Assembly (NCBI RefSeq): GCF_000283155.1
Contig: NW_004454197.1
Location: 15,306,930 to 15,370,929 of the forward strand
Source of the DNA: Ceratotherium simum simum
Lineage: Eukaryota; Chordata; Mammalia; Perissodactyla; Rhinocerotidae
Direction of reading: 5' to 3'
DNA: 64,000 nt
Made by a program: the position numbers and the translations under genes. Under the pieces are notes generated by a model. That model was given only the letters and a program-made list of their open reading frames with translations, was not told the origin of the DNA and did no database searches. Shown here one piece after another: positions 11,565 through 24,345 of the stretch (positions within the stretch are counted from its first letter, which is position 1; each line of letters starts with the position of its first letter).

Positions 11565-11650
11565 GAGCGGGAAGAGATGGATGGAAGGAGAGAACCCGGA
11601 GAGAAGAGGAGACAGAGGAGAGAAGAGAGCGCGCGGAGGGGGAATGTGTG
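11565..11650 (+). repeat. GA-rich low-complexity stretch in intron 1
   Basis: Purine-rich sequence (GGAAGAGATGGATGGAAGG, GAAGAGGAGACAGAGGAG and similar) on the sense strand, in the middle part of intron 1. No defined repeat period. Confidence 0.55.
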
Positions 11651-12905
11651 GGAGTTGGTAGCGGCATGGGAGGAATCCCGGGAAGTTGGGCCGGATTGGG
11701 GGGCTGACAGCGGTTGCTTTGGGGGAGCCCCTCTGCAGTTGCCTTTCCGGAAGTTGGGAAAGACCAGCAAGCACGAGAAACTGGGGGTTGGGCGGTGTGA
11801 GAAGGCAGGGATGATGGGACAGGTGGGGCGGGGGGTGCGGAGGGGTGGTGGGGGACTAGGCCTGGGCTGAGTGAGCTGCAACGCCCCCCGCAGGGGCCCA
11901 GGGTAATACCTGCTTCCCGGCCAGTGGCGATAGGGGCTCGGGCCTCACGGTCAGCATTGCGGCTCTGGGTGTAACGTGGAACCGGGGCCTCTCTCCTCCT
12001 GCCCAGCCCCCAGCTAGGGGGATCATCAGGACCAGCTCTGGGACCGTGGGGACCCTCTGGGCCTGGCGAGGGGGGGAGAACTCCAGAGTTGCCCAGGCTG
12101 TAGGGCCAGGCTCTGGCGAGTCGGTCCGATCTCCGCTGGAGGCGCAGAGTCGGCCAAGGCTGTGCTAAGCGCGCAAAGGACCAGCTGGAGGCCGCCCTGG
12201 AGGAGCCGTTGGCGGTTCTAGAAGGCCCCTTCAAGAGCTGCTCTTTCTGGGCTCCTCAGCTCTGCTGGATCAGAAGGCAAGGGGTTTAGGGGTTAGGGGA
12301 CAGTCCCGTTCCACCCCCCCACACCCCCAGCGTAGGCGCAGGAAGAAGCGGGGAGAGATGGAGGGAGAGCAGGAGGCGGAGCCCAGAGACCCAGGCTGGG
12401 CAGCGTGGCGCGGGATTGAGGCTGGGACTGAGCTGCCGGTCATGTAAGGCCCCTGTGTAAAGAAGCTTCATGGCGCAGGAAAGCCACTTTCGACCTGCCT
12501 GCTTAGCTCCACTCAAAGGGAGATGCGCCGGGCAGAATCGTCATTCAATCTTGAGATTGGGGCGGGCACACTGCCTTGCTGGGGAACTGGCTGGCTCTTG
12601 GGATGGGACTCATGGGCCCAGTCAGGGCATTTGGCTGCTGCCTGAGGCCACCCCAGCTTGGCTCAGTCCGCTGTGTGGGGTATGGCCAGGACATGAGGTG
12701 GCTTGGTTGTGAGACACGTGTGTGAACTGGTGGAAGCATGTGCGATGTGCGTGTGTAACTCAGGTCAATTGTGTGCACATGAACACTGTGTGGGGCGTAT
12801 TCCTGTGCTGGCTGACCGAGGAGAGCGTTTAACTGTCCTGTCAAGCTGAAACCCCAGTCCATAACTCCCACTGCCTGGCAACCAGCCATTCTGCCAGCAC
12901 CATGA

Positions 12906-13920
<1,015 letters not shown>

Positions 13921-16174
13921 CGGGGGGCTTTTGCTTTTCTCTCCTCTCCCGTTACCTCCTCCCACCCGACTCGAGGCTCGGCCCTGGAACCTCACACCAC
14001 CTGCTTCCCGGTCAAGGCTGCGGGCTCTCTCCGCCCCTGATATCTGCCCAGCCTCTGTCCCTTTTCCTCTCCTCTGCCTTGCTCCCCGTCTCCGTGGGTT
14101 CTCCTTGCTGCCTGTATCCATGGGATCGACTCCGAAGCCCTGGCTCTGGAGTGCTGAGGATGGAGAGGCCCAGCTGGTGGCACAAGATGCAGGGCTTCAA
14201 GGAACCCACAGGACAGCGGTGCAGGGAGGAGGTGGGCTGGCGGAGGGCTCCAGGCCAGCTGTCCCTCCCCACATCTGCTGGGCCCAGAGTCCCCCTCCTG
14301 CCGTGGTTGTAGGTTGGCTGCAGGTCTCTTGGGTACCTGTGAGGATAGGGTGACTCAGTGAAGGCTCTGGTCTGGGTCCAGAAGGTGGAGCTGGTGCTGG
14401 GGAGAACTTTGTGCTGGAAGGAGGTTTTATTTTGAGTTTCTATTCTTGGGTGCAGCAGAGGAGGGAGAAGGCCCAGCTCTGGGCCTGAAGGTCTAAGGGT
14501 GTCTTGGGTGGTTGTTCAGCCCGGAGTCTTGCGTGTGTTTGGGGTGGTGGGGAGTGGGACGAGGCTGTGTTGTCTGTCACTGGAACTGCTGCTTCCAGCT
14601 TTGGCAGCTGTCCCTTGTCTGCTGTCCACTGAGGTGTGAGGAGGAGGAGTCCCTGTCCTTCTTGGTGTCTGGTCATGTCTCACCTGCAGTCCTGCCTCCA
14701 CATGTGTGTCCCCGCCCCCCCCACTGGACTTCCTTTCTGTGTGCCCTCATCACAACTCATTGCAAGTCTTGGGCTGGGATCCAGCCAGGGGAGGGCAGGG
14801 TCTCCTTAGACAGGAGTGACCCTCATTGGGGTGGGGATCTGGGGTGACACAGGCTTTTCCAGTTACATGCCATAACTTTCACAATGCCTCCTGCTCCCTT
14901 GACACTGTCGCCGCAGACTTGTGTCTGTGGACGTTCATTGTCTGTGTTGGGGAGCTCACAGTGTGATGGGACCCTGCCTGTGTTCCACACTCCGGCTTGG
15001 CTCCCCGACCATCTCTGCTGACATACCTTGCTTCCTTTGGCTGCTACTCTGCAGTGTGGAGTATTCTGTGCGCCTTCGTTTTGACCCATTCCCCCCTCCC
15101 CCCCATCAGCAGTTCCCTAGGGACTGAAGGTGACGCTCTTGCACAGGTCACCGTCTCAGGCAGGTGATGCACGTGAGTGAGCTGGGCAGCTGGGCCCTGT
15201 GGGACCTGGAGTGTGGGGTCTGGAGAGGTCGTCTCTGTTAAAGGAGCAGCTGTCACACAGCTTCAGCTGATTTTGCCATTTGGGAATGAAAATCCTAGTG
15301 TTGTAGATGTGCTGACTTTTTTTTTTAAAGAGGAGCCCCAAATCTGGACTTAAATGTAAAATCTGACTTTTAACTTTTGTGAACTAATCAAGTAATTTAA
15401 GCAACACAGCGCAAGCCAAACAAAACAGCTATGGGCCATTCAGCCTTCGAGCCCCGGTGCACCTTTGTCCTGGAGACACACGGCTCCGCCGGGGGCCTTT
15501 TCTGGTCGAGACTTGGCTTTTCTGGGTCTCAGTGTCTCTGTGTGTAACTGGAAGAGTGTTTCAGGGTCCGAGGGTGGCAGGCTGACAGTCTCAGGAGGGT
15601 GTGAGTGGGAGTGTGTCTGGACGCCCAGAACTAGGGAGTTGGATTCTGATGGCAGACAGTTGTCCAGGTAAAGGGACACTGACCAGGCGTTGTTGGGCTG
15701 CCCGCTGCCCAGAGAGTGTGTGCTGGGTAAAGCTGGCTTATGCTTTCAACTTATGAGCCTCATGGGCAGAAATCCACATTGTTATCCGTGACCTTGTATA
15801 GCCCTTGGATGTCTACAAGGGATGGGAGGACCCAGCCCCTCGAGGGCCTCGGGGAGTGCAGAGCAGTGCTCAGAGGCTCCTTCTTCCTAGCCCAGGGCTT
15901 GGCTGGGCAGGCACTCAGCTGGCTTGGTGTCCTTCTTTCTGTGCTCTGTGGGGTGCTGTCCATCCCGTGGCTTGGCTCTGCTTGATGGATACCTTCTTTC
16001 GCTCCTGGGTCTGGACAGTCATTGCAGCGGGACAGGGGTGGTAGACACAGTTTGAGTGGGAAAGGAAAGGACTTTTAGGGAGAGTGGACGTGGCCAAGGA
16101 TGAAGGGCAAAGGCAGACTGGGGTTCAGTCTCCATCGTGAACTCCCAGTGACATCCTGGTGGATTCGGGACATG
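13921..16174. other. Unique intron sequence
   Basis: GC-rich unique sequence without a recognisable repeat, apart from a short A/T-rich patch at 15310-15420 whose family I could not name. No exon-like frame flanked by splice signals was convincing. Confidence 0.4.
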
Positions 16175-16410
16175 CAGGGATAAGAGCTTGGTTGCTGGAG
16201 CCCAAGAAACCAGGTTCGAATCCTGTTGGCCTCACACGCTGTGTGATCCTGGGGGAGTCAGCCCTGCCCTGAGCTTCTGTTCCCGTAGCTGTTAAAGGGA
16301 ATAATCATAGTACTTGCCTCCTGAGATTATCGTGAGGATTACATGAGATGAGACGTATAAATTGTCTGCAGGAGGCCTGCGGTAGGTATTCAGTAAACAC
16401 GAATTCCCTC
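16175..16410 (+). mobile_element. MIR SINE, sense, nearly full length
   Basis: AAGAGCTTGGTTGCTGGAGC (tRNA-like part), CCAGGTTCGAATCCTG (B box), a degraded core, then TGAGATTATCGTGAGGATTA and GGTAGGTATTCAGTAAAC at the tail. The order matches the MIR consensus end to end. Confidence 0.85.
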
Positions 16411-16544
16411 TCCGTTCCTTGATCGAACTGTGCATCCATCTCAGCTTTTCTTGAGGCTGTTGCTACTTTCAGTTGCATCATTTCTTAAGCTAGTGAATTC
16501 CTTGAGAGCAGACCCTAACTGACCTTTTCATTTCCTGCTTTTTA

Positions 16545-16935
16545 CTTAACTTCCCCCGATTATAAAAAAATGCATTGCTACAATGAGCATGAAGTAATTT
16601 AAAAATGTAAAAAAGGAAAAGGGCAATGCATGCTCATTATATAAAATGTGGAAGGTGCAGAAAAGCATCAAAAGACAGAACAAATCGTTCTGAATTCTAC
16701 CACGTTCTGAATTCTGCTCAGAACGTTCTAAATTCTATTTCCTTCTAGTCTTTTTTCCCCTGCTATTTTGTAAATGCTGAGAGCGCCTATTCTGTTCAGT
16801 TGTATAACTGCTTTTTTCATTTAACTTATCATTGGCTTTTTCTGAAATCACTGTGAACTATTTGTAAACATTACTTTTAGTGGCTGTATATATTTTTCAA
16901 TATTCAAAACAACTTATTTTTTTTAAAAAATGGAA
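16545..16935 (-). mobile_element. Old L1 3' UTR fragment, antisense
   Basis: AT-rich block with TTCCTTCTAGTCTTTTTTCC, CTGCTTTTTTCATTTAACTT and TTTTAGTGGCTGTATA in that order. This is the usual antisense view of an L1M-type 3' UTR. Diverged, subfamily not resolved. A cluster of CGTTCT repeats inside it is noted separately. Confidence 0.6.
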
Positions 16936-17567
16936 TCATTTGTGCTGAGATATGCTTAAGTATTACTGAAGAAAACAAGAAACTCTACTTTGATTTGTTG
17001 GTCCTGAGATTTATACCTACAATTTCTTCAGGCTGAATTTGTCCAAGCTCCTTACAAACCACCTTTTGAGACTGTTGGTCAGTTTATGTAAAGGAATGGA
17101 TCACATTGAATGAAATATGCATTTGATTTAAAGTCAGCAAATGTTAACACAGACATGATATTTAAATCTCTAAAATGTATTTTAGATTTAGTTGGCAAAG
17201 TCCACATTAGCAATAAGTGTGAAAATTTGTCTTCTAGGTACTAGAAGAGACACTAATTTGTTAAATAAAAAAATTTCATGTTGTTTTAAAGTGCCTGCTC
17301 AAGTAGAAGATTATATAAATGCATAAAAGAACTGGCTGAACACGAGTCTATTCCGTTCATAGTATTACCTTTTACTGTAAGTAAAAGACTTGAGTTATTG
17401 AGTTATTGGTTATGCTGTAGATATATCTGTCATAGAGTGGAAAGATAACAATTTAGGGAAGAGGAAGAAAAAAGGAATGTATGTGAGGCAATATTCCTTA
17501 TATTTATAATAAGCATAAAAGCATTTTAGGAAGACAGGGTAAAAATCACCCAAGTATAGCTTGGTGT
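16936..17567. other. AT-rich unique sequence
   Basis: About 600 bases of AT-rich sequence without a repeat I can name and without an open frame of note. It could be a very old repeat or a conserved element. Confidence 0.3.
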
Positions 17568-17629
17568 TCACGGAATAAAACAATGGAACAATGGAATAAA
17601 TGGAAAATAAAGCACAGTGAGCTTGTTGA

Positions 17630-17645
17630 TGGCCATCTGGTGGTC
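17630..17645 (-). promoter_or_regulatory. Candidate CTCF site
   Basis: On the minus strand the sequence reads GACCACCAGATGGCCA, which matches the CTCF core (CCACCAGATGGCAG type) at all but one or two positions. A motif match only; occupancy unknown. Confidence 0.35.
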
Positions 17646-17959
17646 TTGGTCATTTCCAATTGTCACTCCTAGCTGGTCATGTGCCATCCTGGTATATAGA
17701 CATTCTGCTAGATGGTCTCCCTCCCTGAGCTTTGCTGCCTTTGGCGTCTTCCTGGGCTTCCGTTCAGACGGATCTGGCCGTTGAGGCCGTATCTGGGCAG
17801 CCTCCACTGGCAGACCCACCGTTCTCTTTGGGAGAGGGTTTACTGGTTCTTGCCCAGGAGACACTGTCGGGGTCTCCCTGAGTGTGATGTTAGTGTCATT
17901 AAAGATGCCTGTAGGCCCACCACCTTCATTCTCATCCACTTGGCTGCATTATCTTTCTC

Positions 17960-18440
17960 TTGGTGCTGAAACAAGTTTCACCATAAATTTAGCTGGTTAA
18001 AAATGGAAATTTATTATCTTACAATTGTGCAGGTCAGAAGCCTGACCTAGGTCTCACAGGGCTAAAATCAAGGTGTCAGCAGTGCTAATTCCTTCCAGAG
18101 GCTCTAGGAGAGAATCCATTTCCTTGCCTTTTCAGCTTCCAGAGGCTGCCTGCCTTCCTCAGCTCGTGGCCCCCTTCCTCCATCGTCAAAGCCAGCAGTG
18201 GTGGGTGAGGTCCTTCTCACAGCCCTTCTGTCATCACATCCCCTTCTCCGCCTCTGACTGTTCTGCTTCCCTCTTCCCAGGACCCTGTGATTCCATTGGG
18301 CCCACCTGGATAAGCCAGGATACTCTCCCTGTCGTAAAGTTAGCTGATTAGCAGCCTTCATTCCATCTGCAACCTTAGTTCTTTGCCGTGAAACCTAACC
18401 TAGTCATAGTTCCGGGGATTAGGACGTGGATGTCTTTGTG
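17960..18440 (+). repeat. Ancient interspersed repeat, family A, second copy
   Basis: Same family and orientation as the copy at 2675-3300. It shares AATTTATTATCTTACAATTG-like and CAGGTCAGAAGCCTGA phrases, AGAGGCTCTAGGAGAGAATC, CATCACATCCCCTTCTCC and the terminal GGGGATTAGGACGTGGATGT. Family name not asserted. Confidence 0.6.
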
Positions 18441-19156
18441 GCCGGTATTCTGCTATCCCGTTAGCACACCTGTCCATGCTCGTCGAAGCCAGTGCATGTG
18501 GTCCACTCCCACTTTCTTCTGCGCGGATGACTGCCCTCTTGCTCACTGAGTGGCATCCTCTTGTCTTAGCCGGACCTGCTAGAGTCCCTTGGGACGTATG
18601 GCCATGTTTCCATGTCTGCCAAGCTCGCTCTGGAGATGGCATGCTGTAAGGCTGCAGGCCTCTGCAGACTTACCTGTGTTCTCCAGTGACACACCGACTT
18701 CCTTCCCTGGGCGTGGAAGCTGCTTGTGCCTAAGGAAGTTCCTAGAAGAATCTGCTTCTTGAATAGTCTGACTGTAAATTTGTGCCACCATGCAGGCCCA
18801 TGGCCTCGTTTTCTGCCTGGGCAGGTTCTTTGAACTCCCCTCTTCCCCTTGTCCTCCACCTCGCCCACCTCGAGCCCAAGGTGGGGCCCTTGCACAGGTC
18901 AGCCCTACTTGGCCGCTACACAGAGCTCTGTGGCTCCCACGGGGGCTGCTGCCAGCTATGCTTCAAGCTGGAAGATGGCAGTGGCCATGGCCACAGGTGC
19001 TGATGGCCCCTCGCTAGAGTTGGGATGGGGACGGGGAACCATCTAGCTCCCTCTCTGGATTCCTCACAAGCCTGTGGCTGTGTAAGGGAATGACTGCCGT
19101 CTTCCCTCAGCTGAGCTCCCAGGTGTCAGAATTCTGCATCATTCTAGGGTCACTCC
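18441..19156. other. Unique intron sequence
   Basis: No repeat, splice-bounded exon or regulatory signature was recognised. Several overlapping frames at 18782-19046 are short and in GC-rich sequence. Confidence 0.35.
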
Positions 19157-19215
19157 TGTGTGTGCACACACACGCATGCGCACATGCATGCACACATGGA
19201 CATGCACACATACTT
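19157..19215. repeat. CA/TG microsatellite with perfect alternating pyrimidine-purine core
   Basis: Positions 19157-19198 alternate pyrimidine and purine without a break for 42 bases (parts: TGTGTGTGCACACACACGCA, TGCGCACATGCATGC), then the CA-rich sequence continues imperfectly. Such alternation is the classic Z-DNA-forming pattern. Confidence 0.85.
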
Positions 19216-19824
19216 TCTCACCTTATAGACTATGCTCCTGCCCCACCTATGTCCTCATATTTTGGGTTCTAGAGGCTCCCGTTAGTATCTCTACTGCCAT
19301 GGCCTTGCCCCCAGATTGGGAGGTTGGGCTTAACTGGCCGTGAACAGATGGGCACCTCAAGCCAGACGTGTGTGCAGGAGGCCAGAGGTCTAGTGAGACC
19401 CTTGTCCTCATGCTGCCTCTGAGCTGCCGCTGTTCCCATTCCTGGTGACATGGGTATGTTAACAACCTCCTGTCTAGAGTAGCACGTTGGGGCCATTTCT
19501 CCAGGTTTTTCTTGGAAGGCAGCTCAGGCCGTCCCTTAGCACTCAGACCCACATCTTGGAAGGTGGACAGATTCTTTCCAAATTCTGGTAGTTACCAGGT
19601 CAAAATCCCCTAGCTTTGTCTCCTCCAGCAGCTATCTTCCCTTTTTCCTTGGCCTTTTCACTACCCAGAAAATGCTGTCATCTAAACACTTGGAACATTG
19701 AGTCTGCATTGCTTGTTCCCAAATCATTTGTAAGCTGGTCTGATCCTAGATGTGAATCTCTTTAGACTTGGCTACCCAGGGAAGTGCCTATTTGGTCCTG
19801 CCCATTGGTTTTGTTCTGTGATTC

Positions 19825-20215
19825 CCTTTGTGTCAGTTGGGATAGACTAAGTTATGCTGTAGTAACAAACAATCCCCAAATCTCAGTGACTTAACAGAAA
19901 TTTATCTCCTGCTCGTGCTATGTGTCTGTCATTGGTCAGCTTGGAGCTTGGCTCAGCATGGTCACTCAGCTTGAATATTGCTAGTTGCTGTGCCAGAGAG
20001 AGAGCGAGCTGGGGGGCGGGCAGGGAGCTTAGCCTGGACATGACCTGCGTCACTTCTTACGACTTATTGGCTGAAACTAGTCATGTGGTCCTAGCCAGTC
20101 ATAAGGGGTCCTGGAAGCACAGTCTAGGAGGTACCTGGAGGGGAGAACTTGGAATATTTGAACTACACAAATACTTACTACCCTATGCGTGTCAAAACAG
20201 CCCTCCCATTTCCTT
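19825..20215 (+). repeat. Unclassified ancient interspersed repeat, family B
   Basis: Layout: TATGCTGTAGTAACAAACAA, CCCCAAATCTCAGTGACTTA, TCTCCTGCTCGTGCTATGTG, then ACTAGTCATGTGGTCCTAGC and GGGGAGAACTTGGAATATTT. This is a well-spread mammalian repeat type, probably LTR-like or a DNA transposon. I do not assert the name. Its 3' end is followed by a short AACAGC-rich patch. Confidence 0.5.
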
Positions 20216-20259
20216 GGTGCCTCATTAAAACAACAGCAGCAACAGCAACAAAGGAACAA

Positions 20260-21834
20260 AAAACCAAGGCAGTTGTATAGGTATCGGATCCTGGTGGGCC
20301 CGGATCCTTGGCTTCCATCAGTTCCCCTTTGCCCGCTCGTGAACTGTCCTTCTGCTCCAGAGAGCTCTGGGCAGCCCTTTGGTATGGTAGGAAGTCAGGA
20401 AGCCCGGGTCCCCAGCCCTGGCCCGGCTCTCCCCTGTACCTTTCTCTGTCTCTACCAGTCTTGTTCTCTGTACACTGGGGCCTGGACAGCCGCAGCTCTC
20501 AGAAGACTGAAACTAAGTGCTTCCTAAGTAATGAGGTGAAGATTGGTGTCCAGGCCTGGCCATTGCCGGGGCCAGCACCAGTGAGCCCCTGCAGCTGGGC
20601 TTCAGTAGGTCTGTGCTTCCTGTGGCCTCAGTAGGGCTCCCTGTGGCCTGTTCCTCCTACAGACTCCCCCTGCCTCCGCCTGTCCCCTCCTTGCCCTTGC
20701 CTTCCCACAGCAGCAGGTCTCTCCCTCTTGCTTCAGCCCTGGGATGGGGCAGAGGCTCATCTCTCTGCCATGGGCTGGCCAGTAACAGCTCCTTTCTCGG
20801 GGAGTCTGGCCTCTCTGATAAGCATGGGGCCCAGGAAGGCGCTGGGTTCATGTCCAATATTCCGTCAGCTGGTTCTCCAAGGCCTTCCTCCCCGCCTATA
20901 AACAGCCAGTTTCCTGGCCAATGGCCATGGGTTGGGAAGAGAAAGACCCAGGGTTCTTCCTTCTGGCCTGAAGCACAGGCAGGATGGCTGGGAGTGATTA
21001 GAGGGCCCCCTTCTATCTGTTCCTGGGTCAAAGCTGTGGGCGGGGCAGGCTCCCAGGGCCTGAAGCCAGGGGCTGCCAGCTGGGGGCCCAGGGTGGTCCT
21101 CAGCCCAGGTGGCACTTCCTCCTCCATCCAGACCTGGGATATGTGGCCCTGGCTGGCCCAGTCTACCCAGTTCGCTTCCCTCAGCTCAGTCCTTCGCCAC
21201 ACCCAGACAGAAGCAGCCACACGCTGCAGCTCCATCTGCCTGCACGTGGGTCTGTCCCCGGCCAGCGCTCAGCCTGGCCCTGCCACGCCTCCACATGAGA
21301 ATAGACATGGTGCCCAAGAGCCGAGTTGGGGGCAGGAGTCTTGCCCCTGGACAGATTGGGGTTCCCGTCCCTGTTCCGCTGTCTGACTCTGGGCAGCTTC
21401 CCTCAGTGTCCTCGACCGAAAGACGAGGATGATGACAGAGAGGACAGCCGTGAGGGTCAGTTGAGGAAGTCACTAACAGGCCTCGCCAAGGGCCGAGCAG
21501 AGAGGTCGGGATGGCTGTCATGTTACCAGCCTGCGTGGTTCCGGGGGCTCCGAGCCTCCTTCCACTTCCTGGCCTGACTGGGCAGCCTCCGCCAGCCCCC
21601 GTACTACCCTGGGAGAGCTGGGAAGGAGGTTGGTATTGATGGTGTGGCTCATCCGGAGGCGGCCTGAGCTTCCTGTGGGGGCCGGGGCTCCGGAACCTGC
21701 CGACGTCGCCGCGCGATGTTGCAGTCCTGCTGCAGCTCTGCTGCTCTGAGTGCACAGTGTGGCCGGAATCCAGCCAGCCTGGCCCAGCCCCCTAGGAGCT
21801 GGCCACAGTGCAAGCATAACTTGCTCTATTTGAT
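20260..21834. other. Unique GC-rich intron sequence
   Basis: No repeat or exon was recognised. The 257-codon frame at 20613-21386 (plus) and the one opposite it are S/P/G-rich, have no domain and lie inside an intron, so I do not call them genes. Confidence 0.4.
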
Positions 21835-21985
21835 GCAGAGGGGTCAGGCAGATCCAGGTTCAAATCCCAGCTCTGTGACTGCTTAGCTGTGTGGTCTTGA
21901 AAGGTCGCTCGCCCTCTCTGAGCCTCAGTCTCAAAGTCTGTGAAATGGGGCTGCCTTGGGGTTGTGGTGATGGATCTAGAGGGGT
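21835..21985 (+). mobile_element. MIR SINE, sense
   Basis: GATCCAGGTTCAAATCCCAG, CTCTGTGACTGCTTAGCTGT, then CTCTGAGCCTCAGTCTCAAA and CTGTGAAATGGGGCTGCC. B box and core are clear, the tail is lost. Confidence 0.85.
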
Positions 21986-23099
21986 GGTGTATGCCTGTCA
22001 GGAAGAAGGCTGTTGGCAAGCCGTGGTCCATGGGGGCGCCCAGCAGAGGTGTGGTCAGCCTCATGCTGGGGTTAAGGGTGTGGGTGGTGGCACATAATAC
22101 ACTCAGTGGGCGTTCATTCTCCCTGTGTCCTGGCCACCATTTGTTCTGTCTTCCTGGGCCCCTGCCAAGGGTACATGACACCCCTTGGTCTCTGGGTGCT
22201 ACAAGCCCTCAGATCAGGGCAGAGATGTGGCTTGTGCAGGCTGGACTCCTTCCCCATCCTGCCCTTGGCTGAAGCTCTTGGCTCAGCCTGTCCCTATGCT
22301 GGCCCTGGCATGGCCTCAGCCCCTGCAAACGGCCTCAGCCTGGACTGGCAGGCCGACTCCTCACTCTCCCCTTCCCACACGGCTCCTCCTGCTCGGTGCA
22401 GAGGTGGAGCCTGGAGGTCTTACCTTGGCTCTGCCTGCGCTGGGGCTGGGGGCTTTCTTCCATCTTTTTGTCTGAGCACCCAGAGGCACAGTGAGAGGGT
22501 GAGGGGCCACACTCCAGGCTCTGGTCTGGGTGGTGGGCCTGAAGCTCTGAGACCTGAACTGGGCGCTGAGCTGGACTCCCAATGCTTGTCTCAATGGTGT
22601 CCGTATGGAGGCTGGTGCCAGATGCTGAAGTGGCCCTGACCTGGCCCCAGGGCCCTTGCCACCTTGCCTGTCATGGACGCAGACATCCAGTGCTGCTCCT
22701 CGTCAGTCCTGGGTGGTGCCCGGCACACCTGCCCTCACTCGACTCTCCCCCAGAGCTCCGGTAGACAACCTGGTGGGCCGCCCATGGGTCCTGTAGGCTG
22801 CCTGCCTGGGCCTCGAGCTCTGAGGGGGCGTCTTTCCCTGTCACTTAGCCCCAAGTTGGAGCCTCAGCCCGGGGCTGGCTCGGGGCTTCCCCTGCATCCC
22901 TGATGAAGACTTTCGAGGGCTGAGGCATGACACTGCATGGCCCACAGCCCTGAGCCAGGGCTGCAAGGGTGCCTGTGGCCACTGTTCCTCCAGGGACAGG
23001 CAGGTGGGGTGATGGGCAGTGCTGAGGAGGGGGTACTATCTAGGAGGTGGGTCAGGTCCTCAGGCATCCTGTGGAATCTGGGCAGAGCACCCCTACCCT
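21986..23099. other. Unique GC-rich intron sequence
   Basis: Nothing recognised. Frames such as 22106-22639 (plus) lack any domain or splice context. Confidence 0.35.
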
Positions 23100-23334
23100 G
23101 CCTGTGTGTGTGCATGTGTGAGTGTGTATGTATATGTGTGCGTGTGTATGTGTGCCTGTGCGAGTATATGTGCATGTATGTGTGTATATGTATGTCTGCA
23201 TGTGTAGTATGTGTGCCTGTGTGAGTGTATGTGTGTGTATGTGTGTATATGTGAGTGTGTATATGTGTGCATGTGTAGTATGTGTGCCTGTCCGAGTATA
23301 TGTGCGTGTATGTGAGTGTGTGTGTGTGTTGCAG
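23100..23334. repeat. Complex TG/TATG satellite with a longer nested period
   Basis: About 235 bases of TGTG/TATG/TGCC mixture. The phrase TGTGTGCCTG recurs near 23151, 23212 and 23283, and the longer phrase GCATGTGTAGTATGTGTGCC occurs twice (about 23199 and 23270). The array therefore has a 61-71 base higher-order unit, not only a dinucleotide unit. Confidence 0.8.
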
Positions 23335-23409
23335 ATACCCATGCTGCCCTGCACGTTCAGCAGAAAGAGTGAGTGGTTGCAGCTGCTGCTTGGAGCCCCT
23401 CTAGACCCC

Positions 23410-23640
23410 TCCTCTTCTCCCTCCTCCTGGACTTCCTTCAGGTCTCAGTTCAGATGTGGCATCCCCAGGGAGCTCCCCCAGTGCCCAGAGGAGGCTGGCC
23501 CTGCCATGTGCTCCCATCGCCCTGTGTTTGGTGAGGTCTCCGGGAGACTGTGGGCTGTGGTAAGGGAGGGACGCAGTCTCTTTTGTGCCCTGTTGTATCC
23601 CCAGCTCTAAGACAGCGCAGTTCAGTGCAATAAATATCAC
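23410..23640 (+). mobile_element. L2 LINE 3' end, sense
   Basis: CCTGGACTTCCTTCAGGTCT, CAGTTCAGATGTGGCATCCC, then CCCTGTTGTATCCCCAGCTC and CAGTGCAATAAATATCAC. This is the L2 3' order up to its terminal AATAAAT-type end. Confidence 0.75.
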
Positions 23641-23989
23641 TTCTGCTTCCCTTCTGGGGAACACTCCTGGGCTGAGATGTGTGGTCCTGACCCTGGACCT
23701 CTGGGAGATCGCCCCAATGGGATGGTCATTGTGGTGGTGGCTGCTTGACTTGGCCAAGGTCAGGAGGAGGCTGTGGGCAGCAGCCTGGGCCCCGCCTCAG
23801 TGTTGGCGTCCCCTGTGGCACCTTGGCGTCATGTCAGTGGGGCGAGAGTGGGAGCCAGCCTGCCTGCCCACTGCAGGGAGCAGCTCTCTTGGGGTCCTAG
23901 CCGTGTGGGTCGGTAGACATCACAGGGTTCTGGTGTCAGAGGTGGGAGAGGGCCCTGCAAAGCCAAGGCTGGGCCCAGGGATGGTCCAG

Positions 23990-24345
23990 AGTGCTACAGA
24001 CTGAATGGTTGTGTCCTCCCCCACAATTCATATGTTGAAGCACCAACCCCCAGTGTGATGGTATTTGGAAGGGGGGCTTTGGGAGATCTTTAGGTTGAGA
24101 TGAGGTCTTAAGGGTAGGGGCCTCATGATGGGATTCATTATACAAAGACACCAGAGAGCTTGCCCTCCGTCCACCATGTGAGGACATGGTGAGAAGGTGG
24201 CCGTCTACAAGCCAGGAAGAGAGCTCTCACCGGGAGCTGAATCACCTTGATCTTGGATTTCCCAGCCTGCAGCCTGTGAGAAATAAATGTTGTTGAGGCC
24301 ACCCAGTCTGTGGCATTTTGTTATGGCAGCTGATCTGACGAAGAC
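23990..24345 (+). mobile_element. MaLR-type LTR (MLT1-like), solo
   Basis: TATGTTGAAGCACCAACCCC, GTGTGATGGTATTTGGAAGG, CCACCATGTGAGGACATGG, TTGATCTTGGATTTCCCAGC, then GTGAGAAATAAATGTTG (polyadenylation signal) and CCACCCAGTCTGTGGCATTT follow the MLT1/MST LTR order in sense orientation. No internal retroviral sequence is attached. An old, inert solo LTR. Confidence 0.75.

Noticed and set aside
20613..21386. 257-codon plus-strand frame
   Set aside because: Located inside GRID1 intron 2, S/P/G-rich, with an equally long frame on the opposite strand and no recognisable domain or splice context.
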